From contig NZ_CM003768.1 of assembly GCF_001547525.1 (NCBI RefSeq), positions 310,001 through 374,000 of the forward strand: DNA of 64,000 nt. The letters run 5' to 3'. Made by a program: the position numbers and the translations under genes. This DNA comes from Burkholderia anthina (GTDB taxonomy: Bacteria > Pseudomonadota > Gammaproteobacteria > Burkholderiales > Burkholderiaceae). This document shows positions 43,001-51,852 of the stretch, one piece after another (position 1 is the stretch's first letter; each line of letters begins with the position of its first letter). Below the pieces are notes generated by a model, which saw nothing but the letters and a program-made list of their open reading frames with translations, was not told where the DNA came from and did not search any database.

Positions 43001-45305
43001 CGTCGGTCGTCAGCGCGCCGGCCGCCGACGCGCCCGTGTAGGCCGCGCCGCCCGCGACGCGGAACAGCGTCGAATCGTCGGTGTCGACGCCCAGATGCTG
43101 CGCGGCGACGTTGATTTTCGAGCCTGCACCGTATGCATAGAAGCCGATCTGGTTCGTGCCGGACATGAAGGCCGGCACGGCGTTCGCACCGACGTCGATC
43201 GTCGCGCCCGAACGCGCATGCACGCCGATCGCGCCGGTGCCCGTCAGGTTCAGCGCTCCGTCGAGCGTGGCCTTCGCGCGCGGCCCTTCGGCCCAGACGC
43301 CGTAGTTGCGCGTGCCCGACGCGGGATCGAGGCCGCCGGCGACGTCGATCGTGCCGGTCGACGTCGCGGCCGTCGCGTTCGCGCCGGTCCCGACGACCAT
43401 GATGCCGATGCCGTTCACGCCATTCAGCGTGATCGTGCCCGTGTTGGTCACGGTCGCGGCGGTGTCGACGGCGAGCATGCCGACGTTGGCGAGCGGCGTG
43501 CCGGGCGCGGCGCCGTTGACGACGATCGCGCCCGCGTTGGTCAGCGTGCCGGAGCTCGAGCCGATGCTCGCCAGCGCGGCGCCGTTCTGCGTCTGTGTGC
43601 CGATCACGATCGTGCCGAGATTGCTCGCGGTGCCCGACGCGCCGAGCAGGATGCCGTACGCGTGCGCGGCGAGCGCGACGTCGTTTGCCGTCTGGCCGGG
43701 CGCGTACTGCGCGGCGCGGCCGAGATAGATCGTGCCGCCGGCTTCGTTCGTGAAGCGGCCGCCGGCGACGAGGCCGCCGATCACCTGGCTGTCGAGCGTC
43801 GTCGCGTTGACGCCGACATTGATCGTGCCGGCGTTCGACGCCGTTGCGCCGTCCGTCACGGCGACCGCGTAGTTCTGCAGGTCGGGCCGGTTGCCGTCCA
43901 GCGTCCACGCGCCGACGTTCATCACGCCGTTGTTGACGAACGACGTGCCCGCGCCGTTCGCGAACACGCCGGCGCCTTCGGTGTACGCGTTGTAGTTGAA
44001 GTTGTTCGGCGGCGCGCTGCCGCTCGTGTCGAAGTCGTCGCCGGACGCGTACCCGGACGAGATCACGCCGTTGTTGACGCCGCTTGCGCCGCTCAGCAGG
44101 CGCACCAGCGTGAAGTCGCCCGACAGGCGGCCGTCGTTGATGAAGTGCGCGCCGTTTTCCGCGAGGACGGCCGAGCTCGACACGATCGTGTTGGTGCCGC
44201 GAAAGTCGATCTGGCCGTCCTTGCCGATCTGCAGCGTCGCGTTCGCGCCCGTGCCGTGCATCACCGACAGGAAATCGATCGGCAGCGTGTTCTTGTCGCC
44301 CGCGGACACGTCGTTTCGATACTGGAAGGCTTGCTGCGAGAACGTGACGGCCTGGCCGAACGCGCTGTCGTAGGCGGCCTGCGAGCCGAGCGCGCCGCTT
44401 TGCACCGAGCGCACGAGAAAATCGTTGTACGCGGCGAGCGACGCGGCGTCGGTCACCCGCCACGTGCTGCCGTCGAATGCGGTGAAGGTGCCCGCGTAGG
44501 CCGGCACGTCGAGCTGGCGGGTGCCGACCGCGCCGCCGTCCGCCAGGTAGTCGCCGGTGGTGAACCGGATCTGGTTGCGCGAATTCCAGTTCACGGTGCT
44601 TGCCGCGGCACCCGTGCCGTCCGCGACGGTAAGGTCGGTCGCCTTCGCGGCCATCGAGATCGCGTTGCCCGGCGCATCGGGGGCATTCGCCGCATTGCCG
44701 ATCGACACGTTGAGCGTACCGCCGGTGGCGGCGACGGTGCCGATGCGCGTGTTCACATACTGATCGCCGTTCACGTCGTGGTAGACGGGCACCTCGGTCG
44801 CGCCGGCCGTCGACGGGGAGAACGCGGACGAATCGTAGGTCGCGACCGACGTGTGGGTGCGGGTGATCGAGTCGGGTGTGCTGACGCTGTGCGTCTTGCC
44901 GCCGAGCGACAGCAGCGGCTGGTTCGGGTTGCCCGACACGAGGGTCGTGCTCCCGATCGGCGTGAGCGCGTAGCCCGGGTCGCCCGCGGCGGCGCTCCAT
45001 GCGCCCGACACGCCGACGGTATCGCCGCCGGACACGGTGGCGGAGCCGGCCAGGTTGTCGTTGACGGTCGGGCTGAAACTGTCGAGCGCGCAGGCGCCGC
45101 CGTTCGCGATGGCCGTACCGCCGCCGCACGTCGATGCATGCGCGGCGCCGACCGACAGCGCGGTCAGCAACGCGCCGAGTGCCGCCGCGCGACGGCCCGT
45201 GCCCGATTCGCCGCCCGAGCGCTTGCCGCGCGCGCGAGTCGTTTCCGCCACCGCGACCCAGCAGCCGGCGGCTTCGCTCCATATCGATCGAAATGAGTGA
45301 TTCAC
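40074..45305 (-). CDS. Large autotransporter (type Va) with extended signal peptide
   Basis: A 1743-residue secreted surface protein. The GTG start at 45305 follows AGAGGGG. The N-terminus is an extended signal peptide region (NHSFRSIWSEAAGCWVAVAE), then a hydrophobic stretch with a cleavage site at AHA-STC near residue 57. The passenger (to about 1400) is Gly/Ala/Thr/Asn/Val-rich with many short strand-like repeats, as in beta-helix adhesins. A Gly/Asn-rich linker (GGTNGNGNGNGG) comes next. From about 1465 to the end is a beta-barrel (VWGRIGGQSLDANAGRFS onward) closing with GYRYSW, the aromatic terminus recognised by the Bam complex. No protease triad was recognised. Adhesin role is inferred. 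Confidence 0.92.
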   Translation of the reverse strand: MNHSFRSIWSEAAGCWVAVAETTRARGKRSGGESGTGRRAAALGALLTALSVGAAHASTCGGGTAIANGGACALDSFSPTVNDNLAGSATVSGGDTVGVSGAWSAAAGDPGYALTPIGSTTLVSGNPNQPLLSLGGKTHSVSTPDSITRTHTSVATYDSSAFSPSTAGATEVPVYHDVNGDQYVNTRIGTVAATGGTLNVSIGNAANAPDAPGNAISMAAKATDLTVADGTGAAASTVNWNSRNQIRFTTGDYLADGGAVGTRQLDVPAYAGTFTAFDGSTWRVTDAASLAAYNDFLVRSVQSGALGSQAAYDSAFGQAVTFSQQAFQYRNDVSAGDKNTLPIDFLSVMHGTGANATLQIGKDGQIDFRGTNTIVSSSAVLAENGAHFINDGRLSGDFTLVRLLSGASGVNNGVISSGYASGDDFDTSGSAPPNNFNYNAYTEGAGVFANGAGTSFVNNGVMNVGAWTLDGNRPDLQNYAVAVTDGATASNAGTINVGVNATTLDSQVIGGLVAGGRFTNEAGGTIYLGRAAQYAPGQTANDVALAAHAYGILLGASGTASNLGTIVIGTQTQNGAALASIGSSSGTLTNAGAIVVNGAAPGTPLANVGMLAVDTAATVTNTGTITLNGVNGIGIMVVGTGANATAATSTGTIDVAGGLDPASGTRNYGVWAEGPRAKATLDGALNLTGTGAIGVHARSGATIDVGANAVPAFMSGTNQIGFYAYGAGSKINVAAQHLGVDTDDSTLFRVAGGAAYTGASAAGALTTDVNGQRARGVLATDAGTTLSTGNAVYHVNGANGIAIAVEGGAKGTIDAGATIDLNAAGATAGVVDGQAHDLAGANAGAPVATTLTNHAAVTASTAGVTGFIARNLGTLENRSTILLTGAGSTGVVAGTLGTVNNASTIRVANGTGALVQGASATLANAGSIEADDGVAGVRLTGAGASVALSGAGTVVANGSADGVLIDSTVTGGGIAAGATSIAVGGSGSAIRNLGANATIALSGTQIATTGNGAAGLTSTGAGARIATDAATVVRTTGADARALFVSGADSTLAANGTTVATTGANAHAIVMDGGATTLLSGAKVTASGNAADAIVAQDGGRIADTGSSLASAAGNGATANSGGVLALTGTALTGATAGVLTSDTLANGATSSVLVDGGSVTSVTGPAFAARGGTADIAVRNGTVVTAGNGTLLNLANGSNVTFDASAVNLAGDIVSDASSTGNVFLANGTTLTGKIDPVALTVDGTSTWRMTGSSVLSRLNNAGLVAFAAPTGSPTLTGSYKTLTTGGYVGNGGTIALNTYLGADASPTDRLIVNGGTASGTTGLKIANTAGTGAQTTGDGIPVVVTANGGTTAASAFHLAGPVQAGAYEYRLYRGGQGDANGWYLRSQLDPTDPGGPIHPSGGGDGGTNGNGNGNGGALAYRPGVSGYAMTPLLNADYGFSTLGRLHERVGDIYNVEKQAPGNRDGVWGRIGGQSLDANAGRFSADERTFFAQFGKDWTLDQAPDGAGSTHAGVTASIGVSNASFSDMARAGSPTLSTSTGSVEMHAQSVGGYWTRYLSDGTYFDSVGQVTHYGNRYRDSYGNEASQNGFGVALSQEVGKPFAIGTLPVAVEPQAQLMVQYLKLNGFNDNVSAVSGTTSNALRGRVGVRIFRPNLPSDAGGGAATPYFTADVLHDFLSPGQTVVGGTPFATHLGRTWYELGVGVTAGFGKSGELYANAKIARNIGGDYRRGIVGQVGYRYSW

Positions 45306-45923
45306 GACATACCCCTCTTTCTTCTTTTTGACGTGGCATTCGCCGCCATTCGGCGAATTCGCATTCCGCGGTGGAGAAATGATTCGAAGGGGGCGTGCGG
45401 CGGCTATGGCTGCGTGTCGCGCCAATCGTGTTTCGTTGACACCGAGGATGGGCGGAGTCTACTGATTCGAGTGGCCGTCGATTATCGATAAGCCGGAAAC
45501 TGTAATGATGCGAACCGTAATGCGTGGTATTTTTGATTTGTGTGGTTAATCGAACCGAAAGCCGTGGTGGGGGCGGCGGTTGGGCCGGTGCGTGAAAATC
45601 CGGAGCGGTTGCCGGAGTAGGTGGGATAGCGCACGGTTCCCGCCGGGACGATACGTTAAAATGCCGGTCCGGGATCCTGTTTTTAATTGATGGTTATTTA
45701 TTTGATTCCTTCTGCTATTTTATTTTCGCTCGTCAATTAATAAAATCAAGCGAATGTCGTGCGGCATCGGGCGATTGGCGCCGGTCGGCGGCCGAAGTGA
45801 AACCGTATTGGCTGGAGCGGGCGATTTGCGCCGATGGCGGGCGTGGCCGGTTGCGCGGCATGAAGTCCGCGCAGCAGGCAGGAAATGAGCAGAAAGCAGG
45901 CGCGGCCGGTACCGCGCCGGGTT
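45306..45923. other. 618-bp non-coding region upstream of the autotransporter
   Basis: No convincing gene is seen. Base composition falls well below the surroundings, especially 45420-45560 and 45670-45760, the second nearly all A/T runs. Two sets of complementary segments interleave at 45717-45754 (ATTTTATT with AATAAAAT; TTCGCT with AGCGAA). The region must hold the autotransporter promoter, but no clear -35/-10 pair was recognised on the minus strand. Confidence 0.6.
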
Positions 45924-46838
45924 TCAGAAATCGATCGCGTCGTCGGCGTCGCCGTCGGCCGCGGTGGCGAGCGCTTCGCGAACCGCCGTGCGCGGCGCCG
46001 ATGCCGACGCGTCGAGCGACGGGTTGCGCAGCTTCTCGAGCACGCGCTCGGGCACCGGAATCCGCATCCGCGCGGCGACGTCGCCGCACTGGAACATGAT
46101 CAGCTCGCCCGGCTCGAACGCGGTCCAGACCTCGTTGTCGGTGAGCGGCTGCGTCGCGATCACCGCGACGCGATCCTCGGGCGTCGTGTATTTCGCGAAA
46201 TCGATCGACAGGTCTTCGTCGACGAGATGCGCGGTCGAGAACGGCCAGCGCCGCACGAGGTAGTGCAGCCGCGTCGAGCAGTGCGCGAAGAGCGCCTGGC
46301 CGTTCGACATCAGGAAGTTGAACACGCCGTGATCGGTGATGCCGCGCGTCAGTTCGCCGACCCGCTCGAACAGCTCGGGCAGCGGCGGCTGCGCGCCGGG
46401 AAAGGCCTCGCGCAACCCCTGCATCAGCACGCAGAACGCCTGTTCGCTGTCGGTCGTGCCGACCGGATGGTAGACGCTGCCGTCCATGTCCGGCGCGTAG
46501 TCCTGCAGGTCGCCGTTATGCGCGAAGATCCAGTGCCGGCCCCACAGCTCGCGCATGAACGGATGGCTGTTCTCGAGCAGGATGTGCCCTTGCGTCGCCT
46601 TGCGGATGTGCGCGATCGTGTTCTTGGATTTGATCGGGTAGCGTTTCACCATTTCGGCGATCGGCGACGTGGCCGATGCCTGGTGATCGATGAAGAGGCG
46701 ACAGGCCTTGTCCTCGAAGAACGCGATGCCCCAGCCGTCGGCATGGTGATCGGTGAGCCCGCCCCGGGCCGCGAAACCTGTGAAGGAGAATGTGACGTCC
46801 GTCGGCGCGGCGCAGTTCATTCCAAGGAGTTGGCACAT
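45924..46838 (-). CDS. Class II glutamine amidotransferase domain protein (YafJ-like)
   Basis: A 304-residue protein with an N-terminal nucleophile fold. The cysteine is residue 2 (MCQLLGMNCAAP), exposed after methionine removal. The substrate loop is HIRKATQG and the oxyanion motif is FAHNGDL; the SGGLTDHHADGWG-like segment (here GGLTDHHADGWGIAF) is the family mark. No synthetase partner domain is attached, so the ammonia acceptor is unknown. The start at 46838 gives the required Cys2; the longer frame to 46910 would bury it. It diverges from pyrC. Confidence 0.9.
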   Translation of the reverse strand: MCQLLGMNCAAPTDVTFSFTGFAARGGLTDHHADGWGIAFFEDKACRLFIDHQASATSPIAEMVKRYPIKSKNTIAHIRKATQGHILLENSHPFMRELWGRHWIFAHNGDLQDYAPDMDGSVYHPVGTTDSEQAFCVLMQGLREAFPGAQPPLPELFERVGELTRGITDHGVFNFLMSNGQALFAHCSTRLHYLVRRWPFSTAHLVDEDLSIDFAKYTTPEDRVAVIATQPLTDNEVWTAFEPGELIMFQCGDVAARMRIPVPERVLEKLRNPSLDASASAPRTAVREALATAADGDADDAIDF

Positions 46839-47042
46839 TTTACGTGGGGCGGCAGGCTGAAGCGGGGGTAACGAACCGGGCGAACCCCGGTACAATGCGG
46901 CTTCTAGCATATCACCGAGCCCTGAGCGGTAAAAAGCGGATTCCGCTGGCCAAAGGCCCCGTGTTGCGGTTTGCCGTCAGTCGGCCCGCGCACGCGCGTT
47001 CCGGCCCCGCCGATGGCAAGCCCGTTCCTCACGACGCCTCCT

Positions 47043-48107
47043 ATGACTGCCTCGAACGCTTCTTCCCCGGCGACGCTTTCGCTCGCCCGTCCCGACGACT
47101 GGCATCTGCACCTGCGAGACGGCGACATGCTCGCCGCCGTGCTGCCGCACACCGCCCGCCAGTTCGGCCGCGCCATCGTCATGCCGAACCTGAAGCCGCC
47201 CGTCACGACCACCGCGCAGGCGCAGGCCTATCGCGAGCGCATCCTCGCCGCGCTGCCGGCCGGGATGACGTTCGAACCGCTGATGACGCTGTACCTGACC
47301 GACAACACGCCGCCCGACGAAATCCGCCGCGCGCGCGAAAGCGGCTTCGTGCACGGCGTGAAGCTGTACCCGGCAGGCGCCACGACGAATTCCGACCACG
47401 GCGTCACCGATCTCGCGAAATGCGCGAAGACGCTCGAGGCGATGCAGGAAACCGGCATGCCGCTGCTCGTGCACGGCGAGGTGACCGATGCGTCGATCGA
47501 CCTGTTCGACCGCGAGAAGGTGTTCATCGATCGCGTGATGACGCCGCTGCGCCGCGATTTCCCGGGCCTGAAGGTCGTGTTCGAGCACATCACGACGAAG
47601 GACGCGGCCGATTACGTGCGCGATGCCGACGCGGCGCCCGGCCTGCTCGGCGCGACGATCACCGCGCACCACCTGCTGTACAACCGCAACGCGCTGTTCG
47701 TCGGCGGGATTCGCCCGCATTACTACTGCCTGCCGGTGCTGAAGCGCGAGACGCATCGCGTGGCGCTGGTCGAGGCCGCGACGTCGGGCAACCCGCGCTT
47801 CTTCCTCGGCACCGACAGCGCGCCGCACGCGCGCGGCGCGAAGGAAACCGCGTGCGGCTGCGCGGGCTGCTACACGGCGCTGCACGCGCTCGAACTGTAC
47901 GCGGAAGCGTTCGACACGGCCGGCGCGCTCGACAAGCTGGAAGGCTTCGCGAGCTTCTTCGGCGCCGATTTCTACGGGCTGCCGCGCAGCGCGGAGACGG
48001 TCACGCTGCGCCGCGAGGCATGGGAACTGCCGCGCGAGATCTTCGCGGGCGACACGCCGGTCGTGCCGCTGCGCGGCGGCGAGACGATCGGCTGGAAGCT
48101 CGTGTGA
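47043..48107 (+). CDS. pyrC: Dihydroorotase
   Basis: PyrC closes N-carbamoyl-aspartate to dihydroorotate in pyrimidine synthesis. The 354-residue protein is of the E. coli type. Zinc ligands are in [11 protein letters not shown] (residues 21 and 23), the carboxylated lysine is in [16 protein letters not shown], and further histidines lie in LLVHGEV and FEHITT; the catalytic Asp is in LGTDSAPH. The start at 47043 (MTASNASSP) is chosen; an in-frame ATG at 47013 is possible. Its stop overlaps the next gene. Confidence 0.95.
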   Translation: MTASNASSPATLSLARPDDWHLHLRDGDMLAAVLPHTARQFGRAIVMPNLKPPVTTTAQAQAYRERILAALPAGMTFEPLMTLYLTDNTPPDEIRRARESGFVHGVKLYPAGATTNSDHGVTDLAKCAKTLEAMQETGMPLLVHGEVTDASIDLFDREKVFIDRVMTPLRRDFPGLKVVFEHITTKDAADYVRDADAAPGLLGATITAHHLLYNRNALFVGGIRPHYYCLPVLKRETHRVALVEAATSGNPRFFLGTDSAPHARGAKETACGCAGCYTALHALELYAEAFDTAGALDKLEGFASFFGADFYGLPRSAETVTLRREAWELPREIFAGDTPVVPLRGGETIGWKLV

Positions 48108-48994
48108 GCGGCGCGCCGCCGCGCGGATCCGGCCCCGCGGCCGGGCGCCCGGCGGCGGATTTCGCGCGGATCGACTGGTCCGCGCCGTGGCTCGCGCCGT
48201 ACGCGGAGCCCGGCCGCGTGTGGCAGGCGGCCGCCCGTGCGGGCGAGGCCGCGCTGCTCGATGCGTTGAACGGCGCGTTGGCCGGCGTGTCGCGAGGCGG
48301 CGATCGCGTCACCGGTCGCGGCAGGCCGCTGCGCTTCGTGCCGCAGGCCGGGCTGCCGCCCGGCGTCGCGTACGAGACCCATATCGCGGGCACCGGCGGC
48401 GTGCCGACCCGCCACAATCTTCACGACTTCTTCAATGCGCTCGTCTGGTTCGCGTACCCGCGCACCAAGGCCGCGCTGAACGCCCGCCAGGCCGCCGCGA
48501 TCGACGCGGCGGGCGGCGTCGGCCCCGTACGCGGCACGTTGCGCGATGCACTCACGCTGTTCGACGAGAATGGCGCGCTGTTCGTCACCGCCGAGCGCGC
48601 GCTCGCCGATGCGCTGCGCGGCTTCGACTGGGCGCGGCTGCTGGTGGCCGCGCGCGATGCGTGGGGCACGCGCTGCGAGGCGCGACTCGTCGGCCACGCG
48701 CTCCTCGAACAGCTCGTCGCGCCTTACAAGTCCTGCACTGCGCACGCATGGATCGTCGAAGTGAGCGCCGACTATTTTTCATGGCCCGACGCGCAACGGA
48801 TCGCGCACGTCGACGCGCGAATCGCCGCCGAACTCGCGACGCGCGCGCTGACGCCCCGCGATTTCGCGCCGCTGCCGGTGCTCGGCGTGCCGGGCTGGTG
48901 CGCGGCGAACGCCGACCCCGCGTTCTACGACGATCCGGCCGTGTTTCGCCGCGGCCGCCGCTCGCGCGCTGCCGACGGCGGCGCGCAGTGCTAG
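48104..48994 (+). CDS. DUF3025 family protein
   Basis: A 296-residue protein of a conserved family of unknown function, often found next to other housekeeping genes in betaproteobacteria. Recognisable blocks are [17 protein letters not shown], the strongly conserved [20 protein letters not shown] with KAALNARQ, and [21 protein letters not shown] near the end. The GTG start overlaps the pyrC stop (GTGTGA), implying coupling. The stop codon TAG forms part of the -10 box of rnpB. No reaction is proposed. Confidence 0.83.
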   Translation: MSGAPPRGSGPAAGRPAADFARIDWSAPWLAPYAEPGRVWQAAARAGEAALLDALNGALAGVSRGGDRVTGRGRPLRFVPQAGLPPGVAYETHIAGTGGVPTRHNLHDFFNALVWFAYPRTKAALNARQAAAIDAAGGVGPVRGTLRDALTLFDENGALFVTAERALADALRGFDWARLLVAARDAWGTRCEARLVGHALLEQLVAPYKSCTAHAWIVEVSADYFSWPDAQRIAHVDARIAAELATRALTPRDFAPLPVLGVPGWCAANADPAFYDDPAVFRRGRRSRAADGGAQC

Positions 48995-48997
48995 AAT
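48992..48997 (+). promoter_or_regulatory. -10 element of rnpB overlapping the DUF3025 stop codon
   Basis: TAGAAT begins with the TAG stop of the upstream gene and lies about nine bases before the 5' end of RNase P RNA. The matching -35 must lie inside the coding sequence. Confidence 0.6.
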
Positions 48998-49005
48998 GCG
49001 CGTCG

Positions 49006-49415
<410 letters not shown>

Positions 49416-49428
49416 CCGTTCGAATGCG

Positions 49429-49467
49429 AAAGGGCCGGCGCTCCCCACGGGGCGCCGGCCCTTTTTT
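49429..49467 (+). terminator. Rho-independent terminator after rnpB
   Basis: AAGGGCCGGCGC and GCGCCGGCCCTTTTTT form a twelve-base stem followed by six T, 14 bp after the RNA end. The convergent OsmC gene ends 19 bp further on. Confidence 0.9.
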
Positions 49468-49485
49468 CATGCGCGCGCCCTGTGC

Positions 49486-49908
49486 TCAGGCGGCGACGAT
49501 GTCGAACGAATGCGTGAGTTCGGCCGTCTTCGCGATCATGATCGACGCCGAGCAGTACTTGTCGTGCGACAGGTTGATCGCGCGCTCGACCGTGGCCGGG
49601 TTCAGGTTGCGGCCGGTGACCGTGAAGTGGAAATGCACCTTCGTGAACACCTTCGGATCCTCGCTCGCGCGCTCGGCCTTCAGCGTGACCGAGCAGCCGG
49701 TCACTTCCTGGCGGCTCTTCTTCAGGATCAGCACGACGTCATAGGCCGTGCAGCCGCCGGTGCCGAGCAGCACCATTTCCATCGGCCGCGGCGCGAGGTT
49801 GTGGCCGCCGCCTTCGGGCGCGCCGTCCATCGTGACGAGATGGCCGCTGCCGGTCTCGGCGGAAAACGCCATGCCGTCCTGACCCATCCAGCTTACTTTG
49901 CATTCCAT
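49486..49908 (-). CDS. OsmC family protein
   Basis: A 140-residue protein of the OsmC/Ohr superfamily, many of which are thiol peroxidases. It has NLAPRPMEMVLLGTGGCTAYD, containing the first conserved cysteine, and AINLSHDKYCSASIMIAKTAE, containing the second. This two-Cys pattern fits the YhfA-like branch, whose physiological substrate is not established. The start at 49908 (MECKVSWMG) is chosen over 49950. It is convergent with rnpB. Confidence 0.88.
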   Translation of the reverse strand: MECKVSWMGQDGMAFSAETGSGHLVTMDGAPEGGGHNLAPRPMEMVLLGTGGCTAYDVVLILKKSRQEVTGCSVTLKAERASEDPKVFTKVHFHFTVTGRNLNPATVERAINLSHDKYCSASIMIAKTAELTHSFDIVAA

Positions 49909-50188
49909 GCTTGCACTCCAGCGTTGCCTGATTCGGATTCGATCCGGCATTGTAGCCCGTGGCGCAACGGTCGGCTGATGCGCTGCACGACGTGCAACGC
50001 CCGTGCCTCGCGAGCGGAGTGACGGGTGGCGATTTCCCTGTCGGATTTAGGGGTTTTGCTCTAGGTGCGGGCGATTTTGAATCATGTCTGACGTATTTAT
50101 GCCTTTGATTTGCAACAGGAATTTGTTCTTGTGAACGCGTCGGCCGGTATCTCGTATCGTGAGATTTGATTTCGCAATGCAAATTTTC

Positions 50189-50217
50189 TTGCGAAGTCGG
50201 CGGGGCATTCGTATAAT
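50189..50217 (+). promoter_or_regulatory. Consensus sigma-70 promoter of a candidate small RNA
   Basis: TTGCGA (50189-50194) and a perfect TATAAT (50212-50217) are spaced by exactly 17 bp. No reading frame starts downstream before the terminator at 50286, so it appears to drive a short non-coding transcript. Confidence 0.75.
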
Positions 50218-50223
50218 GAGATC

Positions 50224-50317
50224 CATTGGTTGTCGCGCTGCGGCAACCTCCGAATGTCTCCTCCACCCTCCTCCTAAGGTGGATTAAGCCCGAACCAGCC
50301 GTTCGGGCTTTTTTTCG
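50224..50317 (+). ncRNA. Candidate trans-acting small RNA, about 94 nt
   Basis: The predicted transcript starts near 50224 and ends at a terminator. It can form three stem-loops. The first is GGTTGTCGC with GCGGCAACC (nine pairs, one G-U, three-base loop; about 50227-50247). The second is CCACC with GGTGG around a loop holding CTCCTCCT (about 50263-50282). The third is the terminator AAGCCCGAA/TTCGGGCTT with a seven-T tail (50286-50317). A C/U-rich stretch (CTCCTCCACCCTCCTCC) includes the second loop and is complementary to Shine-Dalgarno sequences, as in Hfq-dependent repressors. No start codon with a ribosome site is present. Not matched to a named RNA. Confidence 0.65.
50286..50317 (+). 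terminator. Rho-independent terminator of the candidate small RNA
   Basis: AAGCCCGAA pairs with TTCGGGCTT and is followed by seven T. The nearest upstream gene on this strand is rnpB, which has its own terminator, so this one belongs to a separate transcript. Confidence 0.9.
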
Positions 50318-50360
50318 TCCCATGCAAACGTCGGCGCACGGTTTGTGTGCGCCGCGATCG

Positions 50361-50666
50361 TCACGCCGGCTGTCGCGCGGCCGGCTGCGACGTCGCGTCG
50401 GGCGGCGTGCCGCGCGAGCCGGCTTCGGTCGCCGGCGCATGGGCGGCCGACGCGTGGCCGTGGCCGCGTGCGCAGAAGTGGCGCACGCGTTCGCGCACCG
50501 CGCGCAGGCGCGCGATGCGGTCTTCGGCATGGGCGGTTCGGGCTTCGGCGATGCGCGCATCGATCGCGTCGAGCTTGGCTTCGCAGCCGGAGCCGGCGGC
50601 GACGGCGGGCGCCGCCGCAGCCACCAGGGCGGCCGCGAGGAAGGGCGTGAGTCGTTGTTTCATCAT
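50361..50666 (-). CDS. Small secreted DUF1090-like protein
   Basis: A 101-residue protein with a signal peptide (MMKQRLTPFLAAALVAAAAP, cleavage expected near AVAA). The short mature part has a two-cysteine charged helix: GCEAKLDAIDARIAEARTAH, then RIARLRAVRERVRHFC. This matches the DUF1090/YqjC pattern of small periplasmic proteins of unknown role. The last 30 residues are Ala/Pro/Gln-rich and probably disordered. Start ATG at 50666 or the next codon at 50663. Confidence 0.65.
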   Translation of the reverse strand: MMKQRLTPFLAAALVAAAAPAVAAGSGCEAKLDAIDARIAEARTAHAEDRIARLRAVRERVRHFCARGHGHASAAHAPATEAGSRGTPPDATSQPAARQPA

Positions 50667-50826
50667 GCTGGTTTGTTGTTTTTCGGGTTCGGCCGGTCTG
50701 GCGCGGCAAGGTCATGTGCCGCGCGTCGATGGGTGCCGCCGCAGGCGCTCGGTTCGCCTGGCTTGGCGGGGCACGACCGAATTTTGGCCCATTTCGGCCG
50801 CCGCGAACACGGGGCGCGGATTCTCT

Positions 50827-50856
50827 TTGACCACGCAGCCGTATTTCCTTTATAAT
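50827..50856 (+). promoter_or_regulatory. Promoter of the rplM-rpsI operon
   Basis: TTGACC (50827-50832) and TATAAT (50851-50856) are 18 bp apart. Transcription would start near 50863, giving a leader of about 115 nt before rplM. No gene lies in the 311 bp before rplM on this strand. Confidence 0.75.
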
Positions 50857-50977
50857 TCAGGGCTTTTCCGCATTCATGCCCACGGAAAAAGAACAGGGAG
50901 AGCCTGCACCGCGCCTCGAAGCGCACACAGACAAGCAGGAAGAACACATCGGGCAAAGCATTTTTTTTGGATCGATC

Positions 50978-51406
50978 ATGAAGACGTTTTCCGCAAAAGC
51001 CCATGAGGTGACGCGCGAATGGTACGTGATTGACGCGACGGATAAGGTTCTCGGCCGTGTTGCCAGCGAAGTGGCACGCCGTCTGCGCGGCAAGCACAAG
51101 CCTGAGTTCACCCCGCACGTCGACACTGGTGATTTCATCATCATCATCAACGCGAGCAAGTTGAAGGTCACGGGCAACAAGACGCTGGACAAGAAGTACT
51201 ACCGTCACTCGGGCTACCCGGGCGGTATCTATGAAACGACGTTCGGCAAGATGCAGGAACGCTTCCCGGGCCGCGCGCTCGAGAAGGCGGTCAAGGGCAT
51301 GCTGCCGAAGGGCCCGCTCGGCTACGCGATGATCAAGAAGCTGAAGGTCTACGCAGAAGCGACGCATCCGCATTCGGCTCAACAGCCGAAGGCGCTCGAG
51401 ATCTAA
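50978..51406 (+). CDS. rplM: 50S ribosomal protein L13
   Basis: L13 is an early-assembly protein of the large subunit. The 142-residue protein opens [20 protein letters not shown] and carries [19 protein letters not shown] and the signature [20 protein letters not shown]. The start at 50978 gives the standard N-terminus; the frame is open back to 50876. It precedes rpsI by 11 bp in the universal pair. Confidence 0.98.
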
Positions 51407-51417
51407 GGGGAGCCCAC

Positions 51418-51810
51418 ATGATCGGTAACTGGAACTACGGCACGGGCCGCCGCAAGAGCGCAGTCGCACGTGTCTTCATCAAGGCTGGCAAGGGCGACAT
51501 CATCGTCAACGGCAAGCCCATCGCTGACTACTTCTCGCGCGAAACGTCGCTGATGATCGTGCGCCAGCCGCTGGAACTCACGAACCACGGCCAGACGTTC
51601 GATATCAAGGTCAACGTCAACGGCGGCGGCGAAACGGGTCAGGCAGGCGCAGTGCGCCACGGCATCACCCGTGCACTGATCGACTACGATGCGACGCTGA
51701 AGCCGTCGCTGTCGAACGCAGGCTTCGTCACGCGCGATGCACGTGAAGTCGAGCGTAAGAAGGTCGGTCTGCGCAAGGCACGCCGCGCGAAGCAGTTCTC
51801 GAAGCGTTAA
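51418..51810 (+). CDS. rpsI: 30S ribosomal protein S9
   Basis: S9 lies in the head of the small subunit; its C-terminal tail reaches the P-site tRNA. The 130-residue protein begins [20 protein letters not shown], has [20 protein letters not shown] in the middle and ends with the basic [12 protein letters not shown]. It follows rplM with AGGGGAG before the ATG. Confidence 0.98.
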   Translation: MIGNWNYGTGRRKSAVARVFIKAGKGDIIVNGKPIADYFSRETSLMIVRQPLELTNHGQTFDIKVNVNGGGETGQAGAVRHGITRALIDYDATLKPSLSNAGFVTRDAREVERKKVGLRKARRAKQFSKR

Positions 51811-51852
51811 TTCCGCTTCATGGCCTCGCCGCTTCCGGGCGGCGTCCGCCGG

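Noticed and set aside
39307-45339. A 2010-codon minus-strand frame and a 1689-codon plus-strand frame over the autotransporter
   Set aside because: Both are Arg-rich frame shadows of the 1743-residue autotransporter, which has a signal peptide, barrel and proper start.
45430-45760. AT-rich spacer considered as an insertion sequence remnant or attachment site
   Set aside because: No transposase fragment, terminal inverted repeat, target duplication or tRNA end could be seen.
50863-50977. A possible autoregulatory leader of L13 in front of rplM
   Set aside because: A leader of about 115 nt is predicted, but no stem pattern matching a known ribosomal leader was recognised.
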